A stretch of 64,000 nucleotides of DNA from Cyanobium sp. Aljojuca 7A6 (GTDB taxonomy: Bacteria > Cyanobacteriota > Cyanobacteriia > PCC-6307 > Cyanobiaceae): contig NZ_JAGQCY010000001.1 in NCBI RefSeq assembly GCF_024346455.1, positions 1 through 64,000 of the forward strand. The letters run 5' to 3'. Each line of letters starts with the position of its first letter. The first letter of the stretch is position 1. The notes beneath the pieces are model-generated. The model saw only the letters and a program-made list of their open reading frames with translations, was not told the origin of the DNA and made no database searches. The position numbers were made by a program, and so were the translations under genes. Shown in pieces: positions 44,508-54,928 of the stretch.

Positions 44508-45607
44508 GCCTGCTGCCGGTCGGCGGTGGCAGCCACCATGGCCGCCAGGAGGTCTTCGGGGGCCACCGCGAAGGGCAAGTGGTGCAGATCGGAACCGTCC
44601 CGACAGGCGAAGCGGCAGACCTGCCTCAGTTCCTCAAGGGTGGCCCCGCCGAGCCCCAGGGCCTCGAGATCGGTGGGCAGCCCCAGCCGGCGGAAGAAGG
44701 GGAGCAACTGGCGGCGAGCCTGGGCCGCCAGCCGGTTGCCCGCCAACTGCTCCTCCAGCCACAACTGCACCAACACCCCGAATCCCACCTTCTCGCCGTG
44801 GAGATGGCCGTGGGTGGCGGCAAGCTGGGTGAGTCCGTTGTGAACGGCATGGGCGGCCACGGTGCGGCAGCGTGCGCCGCCGATGCCGCCGATCAGTCCG
44901 GCCGTGAGGCCGCAACCCTCAGCCACCCGCACCCAGGACTCACTGCTGGGGTCCGCCAGGGCCGTTTCTCCCTCCAACAAGAGCAGGTCCCGCAGCAGAC
45001 GGGCCATCTGCACGGCCTGCTGCACCAGGCCATCGCCACTGGAGCCACTGCTCACCGAGGCCTCGTACCACTTGGCCACCGCATCGGCGATTCCGCTGGC
45101 CAGGGTGCGCGCCGGCGCCTGCCGCACCAGGTCGTGGTCGAAGACGAGCAGATCGGGGCAACGGTCGAGGGCCACATCGCCCAGGAAGGCCCCATCGGGG
45201 GTGTAAAGGTTGGCCAGGGCCGTCCAACCCGCACAGGTGGCGGCACTGGTGGGCACCGTGATGCAGGGAAGGCCGAGGCGATGGGCCAGCAGCTTGCCCG
45301 CATCCAGAACCTTGCCGCCGCCGGCGGCGATCAGGGCATCACAGCCAGCTGCACGGACCTCCTGGGCCAGGGGCCCCAGGTCCTCTTCGCAGCAGTCACG
45401 CCACCCATGGCTGGCCGCCGGTTGGGCCCCGGCCCGCTCCAGATCAACCAGCAGTTGCTGGCGCAGCCCGAAGGTGGAAGCGCTGCGCCCCAGCAGGAAG
45501 GGACGCCTGCCCAGGGCCACGACGCGGGGCAGGGCTTGGGACCAAGCCCCGCCACCGCGCAGCACTACGGCTGGAGCGATGGCGTTGGTCTGCAGGAAAT
45601 CCGTCAT
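44504..45607 (-). CDS. Iron-containing alcohol dehydrogenase, GldA-like
   Basis: A 367-residue group III dehydrogenase resembling glycerol dehydrogenase. The NAD-binding sequence AAGGGKVLDAGKLLA and the PTSAATCAG motif are present. Metal ligands are the Asp in SGIADAVAKWYEA and the histidines in AAHAVHNGLTQL and ATHGHLHGEKV. Substrate could be glycerol or another polyol; cyanobacterial members are mostly uncharacterised. It is coupled by a four-base overlap to the downstream hydrolase and lies 54 bases from the end of clpC. Confidence 0.85.
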   Translation of the reverse strand: MTDFLQTNAIAPAVVLRGGGAWSQALPRVVALGRRPFLLGRSASTFGLRQQLLVDLERAGAQPAASHGWRDCCEEDLGPLAQEVRAAGCDALIAAGGGKVLDAGKLLAHRLGLPCITVPTSAATCAGWTALANLYTPDGAFLGDVALDRCPDLLVFDHDLVRQAPARTLASGIADAVAKWYEASVSSGSSGDGLVQQAVQMARLLRDLLLLEGETALADPSSESWVRVAEGCGLTAGLIGGIGGARCRTVAAHAVHNGLTQLAATHGHLHGEKVGFGVLVQLWLEEQLAGNRLAAQARRQLLPFFRRLGLPTDLEALGLGGATLEELRQVCRFACRDGSDLHHLPFAVAPEDLLAAMVAATADRQQA

Positions 45608-45661
45608 GGCCGACTACCGATCATCGAAATGTAGAAGTCGGCCGATCGGCGTTGCGTCGAC

Positions 45662-48223
45662 TCAGGCGCTGGCACCGGCCAGTTCCGGCAGAGGAGGGGT
45701 GATCGACTGCTTGCGGATCACCACCTGCTTGTCGTCATCGACGTCCACCAGACAAGCATCGCCATCGCTGATCCGGCCGGAGAGGAATTCCTCCGCCAGC
45801 GAATCCTCGAGCAGACGCATCACAGCACGGCGCAAGGGCCTGGCTCCGTAACTGGGGTTGTAGCCCTCTTCGACGAGACGCTCCTTGAAGGCCTCGGTGA
45901 CGGACATGCCAATCCCTTTGTCCTGCATGCGGGCGAAGACCTCCCTCAACATGATCTCGGCGATCAGCTTGACTTCGTCGCGGGTGAGCTGACGGAAGAC
46001 AATGATTTCGTCGAGGCGGTTGAGGAACTCAGGGCGGAAGTACTGCTTGAGCTCTTCATTGACGAGGGAGCGGATGCGGTTGTACTGGGTTTCCTCGACG
46101 TCGCCGCCGCCAAACTCGAAGCCCAGACCGCCACCGCCTTTTTCGATCACTTTCGAACCGATGTTCGAGGTCATGATGATCAGGGTGTTCTTGAAGTCGA
46201 CCGTCCGACCCTTGGAGTCGGTGAGCCGCCCATCCTCAAGCAGTTGGAGCAGGAGGTTGAACACATCGGGGTGGGCCTTCTCAATCTCGTCGAACAGCAC
46301 CACGGTGTAAGGACGACGGCGAACGGCTTCCGTCAGCTGTCCGCCCTCGTTGAAGCCGACATAGCCAGGAGGCGAACCGATCAGCTTGCTGACGGTATGG
46401 CGCTCCATGAATTCGCTCATGTCCAGGCGGATCATGGCGTCTTCGCTGCCGAAGAAGTAAGCCGCCAGGGCCTTGGTGAGTTCCGTCTTGCCGACGCCGG
46501 TGGGGCCGGAGAAGATGAAACTGGCGATCGGCCGGTTGGGGTTCTTGAGGCCAACGCGGGCCCGGCGGATAGCCCGGGACACGGCCTTGACGGCCTCGTC
46601 CTGGCCGATGAGGCGCTGGTGGAGGGTCTCCTCCATGTTGAGCAGCTTCACCGACTCACTCTCGGTGAGCTTCTGCACCGGCACCCCGGTCCAGGAGGCG
46701 ACGATCTGGGCAATGTCCTCCTCGGTGACCAGAGGAGCGCGGCTTTCATCGGTTCCGCCGCCATCGTCGGGGGGAGCGACTCCGGCGAAGGAGGAACCGC
46801 CCGTTTCGGCAGGAACAGGGGAATTGGCGGGTTCGTCGTCGCGGCGGGCCTGGAGGATCGAGCGGATCTGGTCGCGCAATTCGACTTCCTTGTCGCGCAG
46901 TTCACCGGCCTTGCTGAAGTCCTGCTGGCGGACGGCGTCCTCCTTTTCCTTCTGCACGCCGCGCAACTGCTTGTCGACCTCCTTGGCCGCCGGAGGCAGC
47001 TTGGAGTTGAGCAGCCGCACCCGGCTGCCGGCCTCGTCGATCAGGTCGATGGCCTTGTCGGGCAGGAAGCGGTCGCTGATGTAACGATCACCCAGGGTGG
47101 CGGCGGCCACCAAAGCTTCGTCGCTGATCTTGAGGCGGTGATGCTGCTCATAGCGCTCCCGCAGCCCCTTGAGGATCTCGATGGTGTCGATCACCGAGGG
47201 CTCGCCGACCATCACCGGCTGGAAGCGGCGCTCAAGGGCCGCATCGCGCTCGATGTGTTTGCGGTACTCGTCGAGGGTGGTGGCGCCGATGCACTGCAGC
47301 TCACCGCGGGCCAGGGCGGGCTTGAGGATGTTGGCGGCATCGATGGCGCCTTCGGCGGCGCCAGCACCGATCAGGGTGTGCACCTCGTCGATCACCAGGA
47401 TCACGTTCCCTGCGGAGCGGATCTCCTCCATGATCTTCTTGAGGCGCTCCTCGAACTCACCGCGGTATTTGGTGCCAGCCACCAGAAGGCCGATGTCGAG
47501 GGTGAGGACCCGTTTGTCCTCAAGGATGTCGGGGATCTCACCCTGGGTGATGCGCTGGGCCAGACCTTCGGCGATGGCGGTCTTACCGACGCCGGGTTCG
47601 CCGATCAGCACGGGATTGTTCTTGGTGCGACGACCCAGGATCTGGATCACCCGGTCGATCTCGTTGTGGCGGCCGACGACCGGATCAAGCTTGGCCTCGG
47701 CGGCCAGCTGGGTGAGGTTGCTGCCGAACTCATCGAGGGTGGGGGTCTTGGTGGATCCCTTGCCCGAGCTGCCGGAGGCCACCTCGGCCGTTTCGCCCAG
47801 CATGCGGATCACCTGGGTGCGCACCTTGGCCAGGTCGACGCCGAGGTTCTCGAGCACACGGGCGGCCACACCCTCACCCTCGCGGATGAGGCCGAGCAGG
47901 AGGTGCTCGGTGCCGATGTAGTTGTGACCGAGCTGGCGGGCTTCCTCAAGGGACAGCTCCAGCACCCGCTTGGCTCGCGGTGTGAAGGGGATCTCGACAG
48001 CAACGAAGCCGGACCCCCTGCCGATGATCTTCTCGACCTCGACCCGGGCGTCCTTGAGATTGACCCCCATCGACTTGAGAACCTTGGCGGCGACACCTGT
48101 GCCTTCGCCGATCAGGCCCAGCAGGATCTGCTCGGTGCCGACGAAGTTGTGGCCGAGGCGGCGGGCCTCTTCCTGGGCCAGCATGATCACCTTGATGGCC
48201 TTCTCGGTAAACCGCTCGAACAT
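45662..48223 (-). CDS. clpC: ATP-dependent Clp protease ATP-binding subunit ClpC
   Basis: An 853-residue Hsp100 unfoldase that feeds substrates to ClpP. The N-terminal double Clp domain (about residues 1-145) is followed by AAA1 with Walker [14 protein letters not shown], the UVR-containing middle domain ([15 protein letters not shown]) and AAA2 with [14 protein letters not shown]. The C-terminal D2-small domain contains [21 protein letters not shown]. It is highly conserved in cyanobacteria and chloroplasts. Start ATG 48223 leaves a 177-base gap to rimI, which is on the same strand. Confidence 0.98.
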   Translation of the reverse strand: MFERFTEKAIKVIMLAQEEARRLGHNFVGTEQILLGLIGEGTGVAAKVLKSMGVNLKDARVEVEKIIGRGSGFVAVEIPFTPRAKRVLELSLEEARQLGHNYIGTEHLLLGLIREGEGVAARVLENLGVDLAKVRTQVIRMLGETAEVASGSSGKGSTKTPTLDEFGSNLTQLAAEAKLDPVVGRHNEIDRVIQILGRRTKNNPVLIGEPGVGKTAIAEGLAQRITQGEIPDILEDKRVLTLDIGLLVAGTKYRGEFEERLKKIMEEIRSAGNVILVIDEVHTLIGAGAAEGAIDAANILKPALARGELQCIGATTLDEYRKHIERDAALERRFQPVMVGEPSVIDTIEILKGLRERYEQHHRLKISDEALVAAATLGDRYISDRFLPDKAIDLIDEAGSRVRLLNSKLPPAAKEVDKQLRGVQKEKEDAVRQQDFSKAGELRDKEVELRDQIRSILQARRDDEPANSPVPAETGGSSFAGVAPPDDGGGTDESRAPLVTEEDIAQIVASWTGVPVQKLTESESVKLLNMEETLHQRLIGQDEAVKAVSRAIRRARVGLKNPNRPIASFIFSGPTGVGKTELTKALAAYFFGSEDAMIRLDMSEFMERHTVSKLIGSPPGYVGFNEGGQLTEAVRRRPYTVVLFDEIEKAHPDVFNLLLQLLEDGRLTDSKGRTVDFKNTLIIMTSNIGSKVIEKGGGGLGFEFGGGDVEETQYNRIRSLVNEELKQYFRPEFLNRLDEIIVFRQLTRDEVKLIAEIMLREVFARMQDKGIGMSVTEAFKERLVEEGYNPSYGARPLRRAVMRLLEDSLAEEFLSGRISDGDACLVDVDDDKQVVIRKQSITPPLPELAGASA

Positions 48224-48400
48224 GGGGCGGGACCTGATGCAAGTGCAACCAACCTATCAGGGTTGAAGGGCTCAGTGGGAGGCCGAGAGCACTCTTTAGA
48301 GAAACCCTTGTGCCGCAGGCGCTCAGGGGAAGCTGAAAACAATCAACACGCAGAGAATGATCGGATGTAGGTATAGATATCTACGGTTATCCGCACCCTT

Positions 48401-48835
48401 TCACCTCTTCAGGTTGACCCATTGGATCAGGGCATCCTCGCCATTGCGGTAGTAACCATGACGGATGCCGGCGGTGCGGAACCCCAGGGCCCCATACAGC
48501 CCCTTCCCAGGGCCGTTGCCGGCCGCCACTTCCAGGGTGGCCCGGGTGGCGCCGCTGCGCAGCCCGGCCTGCATCAGCGCCTCCAGGATCCTGCGCCCCA
48601 GTCCCTGGCGGCGATGGCCAGGGGCCACCGCCACCAGGGTGATGTGGAGCTCGTCGACCACCAGCCAGCCGCAGGCCATGGCCAGCAGATCCGGCCCCTG
48701 GACCAGGCCGAGACCCGGCCGTGCCTCCTCTTCCAGTTCCCGCTGCCACTGGGCCAGGCTCCAGATCCCCCCCAGGGCGGCCCGATCCAGCTCCAGGCAG
48801 GCGCCCGCCTGGCTTGGGGCCAGCTGGATCAGCAT
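48401..48835 (-). CDS. rimI: GNAT acetyltransferase, RimI-like
   Basis: A 144-residue acetyltransferase from ATG 48835 (GTG 48865 is an alternative adding ten residues). The acetyl-CoA-binding motif is VAPGHRRQGLGRRIL, followed by LEVAAGNGPGKGLYGALGFRTAGIRHGYYRNGE-like order of segments; this GLYGALGF and YYRNGEDA pattern is typical of RimI, which acetylates the N-terminal Ala of ribosomal protein S18. Its start is divergent from lysA with a 92-base gap. The S18 substrate is inferred by family. Confidence 0.82.
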   Translation of the reverse strand: MLIQLAPSQAGACLELDRAALGGIWSLAQWQRELEEEARPGLGLVQGPDLLAMACGWLVVDELHITLVAVAPGHRRQGLGRRILEALMQAGLRSGATRATLEVAAGNGPGKGLYGALGFRTAGIRHGYYRNGEDALIQWVNLKR

Positions 48836-48927
48836 CGGGGCTGGCAGCGGTGACGGGGACGGCACAGCCGGCGCGCACGGAGATCCTTACGATCAGACAT
48901 CTTGATCTCTTTCTCGGGCAGGCCGTC

Positions 48928-50343
48928 ATGGTGACCAGCGCATCTCCGGCGACCGATTCGGTCGCCCCTGCCGCCGGGGAGCCTGCGGCGCCGTTCGAAC
49001 AGGACCTCGATCGCCTCAGCCCCAACCGCAACCTGGCCCCGCTCACCGCCCGGCTCGATGCCCTCGGCCGACTGGAGGTGGGAGGGATGGCGCTGGGCGA
49101 TCTGGCCCAGACCTACGGCACTCCGCTTTATGTGCTCGACGAGGAGACCCTGCGGGCCACCTGCCGGGCCTACCGGCAGGCCCTGGCCGCCCATTACCCG
49201 GGCGAAGCCCTGGCCCTTTATGCCTCCAAGGCCAACAGCTCCCTGGCGATCACGGCGCTGGTGGCCTCCGAGGGGCTGGGCCTCGATGCGGTCTCGGCCG
49301 GCGAACTGCTCACGGCCCTTCAAGGCGGTATGCCAGCGGAGCGCATCGTCTTCCACGGCAACAACAAGTCGGCCGAGGAGCTCCAGCTCGCCATTGACCA
49401 TGGCGTCACGGTGGTGCTGGACAACTGGAATGACATTGACCTGCTCTCCGCCCTGGCGGCCGGGCGGAGCCAGCCGGTGCGACTGCTGGTGCGATTCACA
49501 CCGGGCATTGAATGCCACACCCACGAGTACATCCGCACCGGTCACCTCGACAGCAAGTTCGGCTTCGACCCCGACCAGCTGGAGTCGGTGCTGCGTCACC
49601 TGGCCGGCTGCCCCTGGGCCCGGGTGGATGGCCTGCATGCCCACATCGGCTCCCAGATCTTCGAACTGGAGCCCCACCGCGATCTGGCTGCGGTGCTGGC
49701 GGAGGCCCTGGTCGTGGCCCGCTCCCTGGGCCACCCCTGCGGCGACCTCAACGTCGGTGGCGGCCTCGGCATCCGTTATGTGGGCTCCGATGATCCCCCG
49801 AGCATCCAGGAGTGGGTGCGGGTGGTGGCGGAGGCCGTGGCGGAGGCCTGCCGCCAGCGCCAGATGGAGCTGCCGCGGCTGCTGTGCGAACCCGGCCGCT
49901 CGCTGGTGGCCACGGCCGGCCTGACCCTCTACAGCGTGGGCAGCCGCAAGGAGATCCCGGGCCTGCGCACCTACCTGTCGGTGGATGGCGGCATGAGCGA
50001 TAACCCCCGACCGATCACCTATCAATCCCTCTACACAGCGGTGCTGACCGACCGCCCCCTGGCCGAGGGCAGCGACCTGGTGACCGTGGCCGGCAAACAC
50101 TGTGAGTCCGGCGACGTGCTGCTGCACGACGTCCGGCTTCCCGTCACTGCGCCCGGCGACGTGCTCGCCGTCTTCGCCACCGGGGCCTACAACGCCGCGA
50201 TGGGATCGAACTACAACCGCATCCCCCGGCCGGCGGCGGTGCTCGTCCACAACGGCGTGGCGGAGGTGGTGCAGCGGCGGGAACAGCCGGAAGACCTACT
50301 GCGCTACGACGTTCTGCCCCACCGGCTCCTGCCGGTATCCTGA
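48928..50343 (+). CDS. lysA: Diaminopimelate decarboxylase
   Basis: A 471-residue fold-type III PLP enzyme, last step of lysine synthesis. PLP lysine lies in ALYASKANSS; the PLP-phosphate GGG motif is in NVGGGLGIRY; the substrate HGNNKS segment and the active-site ESGDVLLHD with the catalytic Cys (GKHCESGD) are present. I chose ATG 48928 (MVTSASPATD). It begins a plus-strand series with cdaA, uppS and bioB. The gap to cdaA is 48 bases. Confidence 0.97.
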   Translation: MVTSASPATDSVAPAAGEPAAPFEQDLDRLSPNRNLAPLTARLDALGRLEVGGMALGDLAQTYGTPLYVLDEETLRATCRAYRQALAAHYPGEALALYASKANSSLAITALVASEGLGLDAVSAGELLTALQGGMPAERIVFHGNNKSAEELQLAIDHGVTVVLDNWNDIDLLSALAAGRSQPVRLLVRFTPGIECHTHEYIRTGHLDSKFGFDPDQLESVLRHLAGCPWARVDGLHAHIGSQIFELEPHRDLAAVLAEALVVARSLGHPCGDLNVGGGLGIRYVGSDDPPSIQEWVRVVAEAVAEACRQRQMELPRLLCEPGRSLVATAGLTLYSVGSRKEIPGLRTYLSVDGGMSDNPRPITYQSLYTAVLTDRPLAEGSDLVTVAGKHCESGDVLLHDVRLPVTAPGDVLAVFATGAYNAAMGSNYNRIPRPAAVLVHNGVAEVVQRREQPEDLLRYDVLPHRLLPVS

Positions 50344-50391
50344 CCGCGTCAGGCGGCTTTCCGTTGAACCGGCCTGCCCATCTGTTGTGTT

Positions 50392-51207
50392 GTGATCTGG
50401 CTGCGGCTCATCGATTTCCGCCTGCTGCTCGATCTTCTGTTCGCCTCCCTGCTCGGGCTGCTTCTGCTCGGGCGGGTCACGGAAGAGCGCACCCTTTGGC
50501 TACTGCGCGGCTACCTGTTTCTGGTGGCGCTGGCCTGGTTCGTGCAGCGTTACGCCAACCTGCCGCTCACCAGCAGCCTGGTGGACGCCCTGGTGCTGGC
50601 CTGCAGCCTCGCCCTGGCGATCCTGTGGCAAGGGGAATTGCGCCGCCTGATGGAGCTGCTGGGCACCGGGCGCCTCGGGGTGCTGTTCGCTGATCGCAGC
50701 CGTGATCAGCTGGCGTCGGGGTCGGTGAGCCTGCTCACCGAGGCCGCCGGCCGCCTCTCCCAGGCCCGTTGCGGGGCTTTGATCGTGCTTGACCTGGGCA
50801 GTGATCTGCGCCCCGAAGACTTTCTCAACCCCGGCATCCGCATCGACGCCCATCTCTCCGTCGACCTGATCCTGAATCTCTTCGCCGTGGATACCCCGCT
50901 CCATGACGGCGCCATGCTGGTTCAGAAAAACCGCATCGTGGCGGCCGGTGTGATCCTGCCCCTTTCCCGCCAGGGGCTGAACCGCTACGGCACCCGCCAC
51001 CTGGCCGCCATGGGGCTGACCGAGCGCCACGACGGCTGTTTCTGCATCGTCGTCTCCGAGGAAACGGGCACCTTGTCGCTGGCGTCCCAGGGCCGGCTGG
51101 AGCGGCCGATCACCAGTAGCCGGCTCCACGACCTGCTCACCGAGGCCCTGGCCTCCGCACCCACGGGGCGTAGCGTGACGGCGGACCTGCCTGAACATCG
51201 CGGATGA
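50392..51207 (+). CDS. cdaA: Diadenylate cyclase CdaA
   Basis: A 271-residue CdaA-type c-di-AMP synthase from GTG 50392. Three N-terminal membrane helices (about residues 8-28, 38-55 and 62-80) precede the DAC domain. The DGA motif is at D172-A174 ([11 protein letters not shown]); the second motif, normally RHR, is RHL at 202-204 ([10 protein letters not shown]). c-di-AMP controls potassium and osmolyte balance and, in Synechococcus elongatus, survival of the dark period. No cdaR or glmM is adjacent. The stop overlaps the uppS ATG (ATGA). Confidence 0.93.
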   Translation: MIWLRLIDFRLLLDLLFASLLGLLLLGRVTEERTLWLLRGYLFLVALAWFVQRYANLPLTSSLVDALVLACSLALAILWQGELRRLMELLGTGRLGVLFADRSRDQLASGSVSLLTEAAGRLSQARCGALIVLDLGSDLRPEDFLNPGIRIDAHLSVDLILNLFAVDTPLHDGAMLVQKNRIVAAGVILPLSRQGLNRYGTRHLAAMGLTERHDGCFCIVVSEETGTLSLASQGRLERPITSSRLHDLLTEALASAPTGRSVTADLPEHRG

Positions 51208-52004
51208 GTCGCGCCCTGGCGACCACTCCATCGTCCGATCCCGACCAGCTGCCCGCCCAGCTCGATCCGGCTCGACTGCCCCGTCACGTGGCCGTGATCA
51301 TGGACGGAAACGGCCGTTGGGCCCGCCAGCGGGGGCTGCCCAGGGCCATGGGTCACAGGGCCGGGGTGGAGACGCTCAAGCGCACCCTGCGCCACTGCAG
51401 CGACTGGGGCATCGGTGCCCTTACGGCCTATGCGTTCTCCACCGAGAACTGGACCCGACCCGGTGAGGAGGTGGCGTTTCTGATGGCCCTGTTCGAACGG
51501 GTGCTCGCCCGGGAGCTGGAGGCGCTCGAACGCCAGCAGGTGCGCATCCGCTTCCTGGGCGATCTGGAGCCCCTGCCGGAGGGCCTCAAGGAGTTGATCA
51601 GCGACGCGACCGAACGCACCGCCGCCAACAGCGGCATCCATTTCAACGTCTGCACCAACTACGGCGGCCGCAGCGAGCTGGTGCGGGCCGCCCGCCGTCT
51701 CGCCGAGCGGGCGGCCCGGGGCGACCTCGATCCGACCAGCATCAACGAGGACCTGTTCGCCGCCGAGCTGTTCACCGCCGGCGATGCCGACCCCGACCTG
51801 CTGATCCGCACCAGCGGCGAGCACCGCATCAGCAACTTCCTGCTCTGGCAGCTGGCCTACGCGGAGCTGCACATCACCGAGGTGCTCTGGCCCGACTTCG
51901 ACACCGGGGCCCTGCTGGCGGCCCTGCTCGACTATCAGGGTCGCCAACGCCGCTTCGGTGGCGTCCAGAGTGGCGTCCAGAACGGTGTGGAGAACGCCCC
52001 ATGA
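51204..52004 (+). CDS. uppS: Isoprenyl transferase (undecaprenyl diphosphate synthase)
   Basis: A 266-residue cis-prenyltransferase making the C55 carrier lipid for cell-wall and glycan synthesis. The pyrophosphate-binding [12 protein letters not shown] motif is at about residue 34, with the [16 protein letters not shown]-terminal signature and [12 protein letters not shown] in the middle. Start ATG 51204 overlaps the cdaA stop and its stop overlaps bioB (ATGA on both sides). Confidence 0.97.
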   Translation: MSRALATTPSSDPDQLPAQLDPARLPRHVAVIMDGNGRWARQRGLPRAMGHRAGVETLKRTLRHCSDWGIGALTAYAFSTENWTRPGEEVAFLMALFERVLARELEALERQQVRIRFLGDLEPLPEGLKELISDATERTAANSGIHFNVCTNYGGRSELVRAARRLAERAARGDLDPTSINEDLFAAELFTAGDADPDLLIRTSGEHRISNFLLWQLAYAELHITEVLWPDFDTGALLAALLDYQGRQRRFGGVQSGVQNGVENAP

Positions 52005-52981
52005 CCCTGCGCCACGACTGGTCCCGCCAGGAGATCCAGGTCCTGCTCGAACTGCCCCTGATGGATCTGCTGTGGCAGGCCCAGGGCGTCCACCGCAGCG
52101 CCAACCCCGGCTACCACGTGCAGCTGGCCTCGCTGCTGAGCGTCAAAACGGGAGGCTGCGAGGAGGACTGCGCCTATTGCCCCCAGTCGATGCACCACCC
52201 CAGCGACGTGGGCGGACGCCCGTCACTGACGGTGGCACCGGTGCTGGAGCGCGCCCGGCAGGCCCGGGATGCCGGAGCCCATCGCTTCTGCATGGGCTGG
52301 GCCTGGCGGGAGATCCGCGATGGGGCGCCGTTCGAGTCGATGCTCGCCATGGTGCGGGGCGTGCGGGAGCTGGGTCTGGAGGCCTGCGTCACGGCCGGCA
52401 TGCTCACAGGCGACCAGGCGGCCCGGCTGGCGGAGGCGGGGCTCACCGCCTACAACCACAACCTCGACACCAGCCCCGAGCATTACGACCGGATCATCTC
52501 CACCCGCACCTACCAGGAGCGTCTCGACACCCTGCAGCGGGTGCGGAGCGCCGGCATCGATCTCTGCTGCGGCGGCATCATCGGCCTGGGCGAGGGGCCG
52601 GAAGACCGGGCCGCTCTGCTCCAGGTGCTGGCCTGCCTGGATCCCCACCCCGAGAGCGTGCCGATCAACGCCCTGGTGGCGGTGGAGGGCACTCCGCTGC
52701 AGGAACGGCCGGCGGTCGACCCCCTGGAACTGGTCCGGATGGTGGCCACCGCCCGCATCCTCATGCCCCACAGCCGGGTGCGGCTCAGTGCGGGGCGCGA
52801 GCAGCTGGGGCGCGAGGCCCAGATCCTCTGCCTGCTGGCGGGTGCCGATTCGATCTTCTATGGCGACACCCTGCTCACCACCTCCAACCCGGCGGTGAGC
52901 AGCGACCAGGAGCTGCTGCGGGCCGCCGGGGTCACGGTGGTGCAGCTGGAGGGCCAGCCGCTCGCTGCCGCCGGCCGCTGA
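52001..52981 (+). CDS. bioB: Biotin synthase
   Basis: A 326-residue radical SAM enzyme that inserts sulfur into dethiobiotin. The 4Fe-4S-SAM motif CxxxCxxC reads CEEDCAYC near residue 52. The auxiliary [2Fe-2S] ligands (AGMLTGD region and the later NHNLDTSPE segment) follow the usual order. Start ATG 52001 overlaps the uppS stop. The trhO gene follows after two bases. Confidence 0.97.
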   Translation: MTLRHDWSRQEIQVLLELPLMDLLWQAQGVHRSANPGYHVQLASLLSVKTGGCEEDCAYCPQSMHHPSDVGGRPSLTVAPVLERARQARDAGAHRFCMGWAWREIRDGAPFESMLAMVRGVRELGLEACVTAGMLTGDQAARLAEAGLTAYNHNLDTSPEHYDRIISTRTYQERLDTLQRVRSAGIDLCCGGIIGLGEGPEDRAALLQVLACLDPHPESVPINALVAVEGTPLQERPAVDPLELVRMVATARILMPHSRVRLSAGREQLGREAQILCLLAGADSIFYGDTLLTTSNPAVSSDQELLRAAGVTVVQLEGQPLAAAGR

Positions 52982-52983
52982 GG

Positions 52984-53922
52984 GTGCAGGTCGCCGCGTT
53001 CTACAGATTCGTCCCCCTGGCCAGCGAGGAACTGCCCGGTTGGCAGACCAGGCTGCTGGCGCTGGGGAGCGAGTCCGGTCTGCTGGGCACCATCCTGCTG
53101 GCCACCGAGGGCATCAACGGCACGGTCGCTGGATCGGCCTCCAGCGTGGCCGCCCTGCTGGAGCTGCTGCAGGCCGATCCACGCCTGGCGAACCTTGCGG
53201 TGAAGCGCAGCGAGGCCGAGGGGCGGGTGTTCCACCGCTTCAAGGTGCGCCTGAAGGCGGAGATCGTGACCATGGCCGAGCCTTCGGCCCAGCCGTCACG
53301 GGGCACGGGGGTCCCGGTCCCCCCCGAGCACTGGAACACCGTGCTGAGCGATCCCGGCACCCTGACCATCGACACCCGCAACCACTACGAGGTGGCCCTG
53401 GGCAGCTTCGAGGGCGCCATCAACCCCGGCACCGACAACTTCAGCGATTTTCCCGCCTGGGTGGAGCAACGGCTCAGGCCGCTGCTGGCCGAGACGCACC
53501 CCCAGCGGCTGGCCCTGTTCTGCACCGGCGGCATCCGCTGCGAGAAAGCCACGGCCTACCTGCTGGCCCAGGGCTTTGAGAACGTGCTGCAGCTGCAGGG
53601 CGGGATTCTCAACTACCTCGAGCGGGTGCCGGAAGCCGAGAGCCGCTGGCAGGGGGAGTGCTACGTGTTCGATCAGCGGGTGGCCCTGAACCACCAGCTG
53701 CAGCCGGGCTGCTTCCACGTGTGCCATGCCTGCGGCCTGCCCCTGGCCCCTGCCGACCTGGAGCTGGAGAGCTACGTGGCGGGGGTGAGCTGCCGGCACT
53801 GCCTCCATCGGTTCACGGCCGCCGACCGGGAACGTTTCGCCGAGCGCCAGCGACAGATGCGGCGGGCCGAGGCCTGCGGCGAGCCCCACATCGGCCGGGT
53901 GATGCCCCCCGCGGGCGGTTGA
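52984..53922 (+). CDS. trhO: tRNA uridine(34) hydroxylase TrhO
   Basis: A 312-residue rhodanese-family protein from GTG 52984. The N-terminal acylphosphatase-like segment (TEGINGTVAG) is followed by a rhodanese domain with the DTRNHYEVALGSFEGA block and active-site Cys in FCTGGIRCEKA, and a C-terminal cysteine-rich tail (CHACGLPL and SCRHCLHRF). This order matches YceA/TrhO, which hydroxylates U34 of tRNAs. Only two bases separate it from bioB. Confidence 0.92.
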   Translation: MQVAAFYRFVPLASEELPGWQTRLLALGSESGLLGTILLATEGINGTVAGSASSVAALLELLQADPRLANLAVKRSEAEGRVFHRFKVRLKAEIVTMAEPSAQPSRGTGVPVPPEHWNTVLSDPGTLTIDTRNHYEVALGSFEGAINPGTDNFSDFPAWVEQRLRPLLAETHPQRLALFCTGGIRCEKATAYLLAQGFENVLQLQGGILNYLERVPEAESRWQGECYVFDQRVALNHQLQPGCFHVCHACGLPLAPADLELESYVAGVSCRHCLHRFTAADRERFAERQRQMRRAEACGEPHIGRVMPPAGG

Positions 53923-53926
53923 GAGG

Positions 53927-54928
53927 ATGGCGGCCGCCCTGCCGATCCTGTACAGCTTTCGCCGCTGCCCCTACGCGATCCGGGCGCGGCTGGCCCTGGC
54001 GGCGGCGGGGCTGAAGCCGGGGCTGGATCTGGAGCTGCGGGAGGTGCACCTGGGCCGCAAGCCGCCTGAGTTGCTCGAAGCCTCCGCCAAAGCCACCGTG
54101 CCGGTGCTGGTGCTGCCACCCGAAGCCGGCGGTCCTGCTGAGGCGGCGGACCTTGTGCGACCCGACAGCCTGGCCGTGATGGAGTGGGCCCTGGCGTTGC
54201 ACGATCCGGACAACCTGCGCCGCAGCGGTGAAAGCGACGCCGCCGGCGAGCGGGCCCGGATCGCGGCCCTGATCGAGCAGAACGATGGGGTGTTCAAGCA
54301 CCATCTGGATCGCTTCAAGTACGCCCACCGCCACCCCGGCGACGACCCGGAGTTGCATCGCGGCGCGGCGCTGGAGATCCTGCGGGGCTGGAGCGCCGCC
54401 CTGGAGCCCGGCGGCTGGCTGCTGGGGGAGCGTCCGTCCCTGGCCGATGTGGCCGTGCTGCCCTTCGTGCGCCAGTTCCGGCTGGCCGATGCGGAGGGCT
54501 TTGATCGGCAGAACGACCTGGCTCCTCTCCAGGACTGGCTGCAACGTTTCCTGCAGGGGCCGGATCTGGCGGCGGTGATGGCCGGGTCCTGGGCGCCGCG
54601 GCGAGCCTGGCGCTCCCGCCGCTGGATCTACCACCTGGCCCTGGCGGGCGAATGGCGCCAGGCCAAGGCCGCAGGGGTGTACGAACGCTCGACCCGCGGC
54701 CAGTCGCTGCAGGAGGTGGGCTTCATCCATGCCAGTGGGGCCGATCAGGTGGAGGTCACCTACGGGCGCTTCTACGCCGATGCGGGGGAAGTCCTGCTGC
54801 TGACCATCGACCCCGATCGGCTGACGGCACCGCTGCGCTGGGAGCCGGCTCCAGACACGGGCGAGTGCTTTCCCCACATCCACGGTCCGTTGCCGCTGGA
54901 GGCGGTGCTTGCGGCCGAGCCATGCTGA
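53927..54928 (+). CDS. Glutathione S-transferase-like protein fused to DUF952
   Basis: A 333-residue two-domain protein. Residues about 5-85 form a thioredoxin-like GST N-terminal domain with the potential redox site FRRCPYAIRARLAL; about 95-215 is the helical C-terminal GST domain (GERPSLADVAVLPFVRQF). From about 230 a DUF952 domain follows with IYHLALAGEW, VGFIHASGADQV and FPHIHGPL. GSTs conjugate or reduce; DUF952 has no known reaction. The fusion is unusual to me but may be common in cyanobacteria. Four bases separate it from trhO and its end overlaps the next gene by seven bases. Confidence 0.85.
   Translation: MAAALPILYSFRRCPYAIRARLALAAAGLKPGLDLELREVHLGRKPPELLEASAKATVPVLVLPPEAGGPAEAADLVRPDSLAVMEWALALHDPDNLRRSGESDAAGERARIAALIEQNDGVFKHHLDRFKYAHRHPGDDPELHRGAALEILRGWSAALEPGGWLLGERPSLADVAVLPFVRQFRLADAEGFDRQNDLAPLQDWLQRFLQGPDLAAVMAGSWAPRRAWRSRRWIYHLALAGEWRQAKAAGVYERSTRGQSLQEVGFIHASGADQVEVTYGRFYADAGEVLLLTIDPDRLTAPLRWEPAPDTGECFPHIHGPLPLEAVLAAEPC

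Noticed and set aside
46244-48370. 708-codon plus-strand frame opposite clpC
   Set aside because: Antisense shadow of a highly conserved gene; no motif could be found.
48371-48384. Palindrome TAGATATCTA near the 3' end of rimI
   Set aside because: Ten bases only, in an AT-rich gap; too short and too poorly placed to call an operator.
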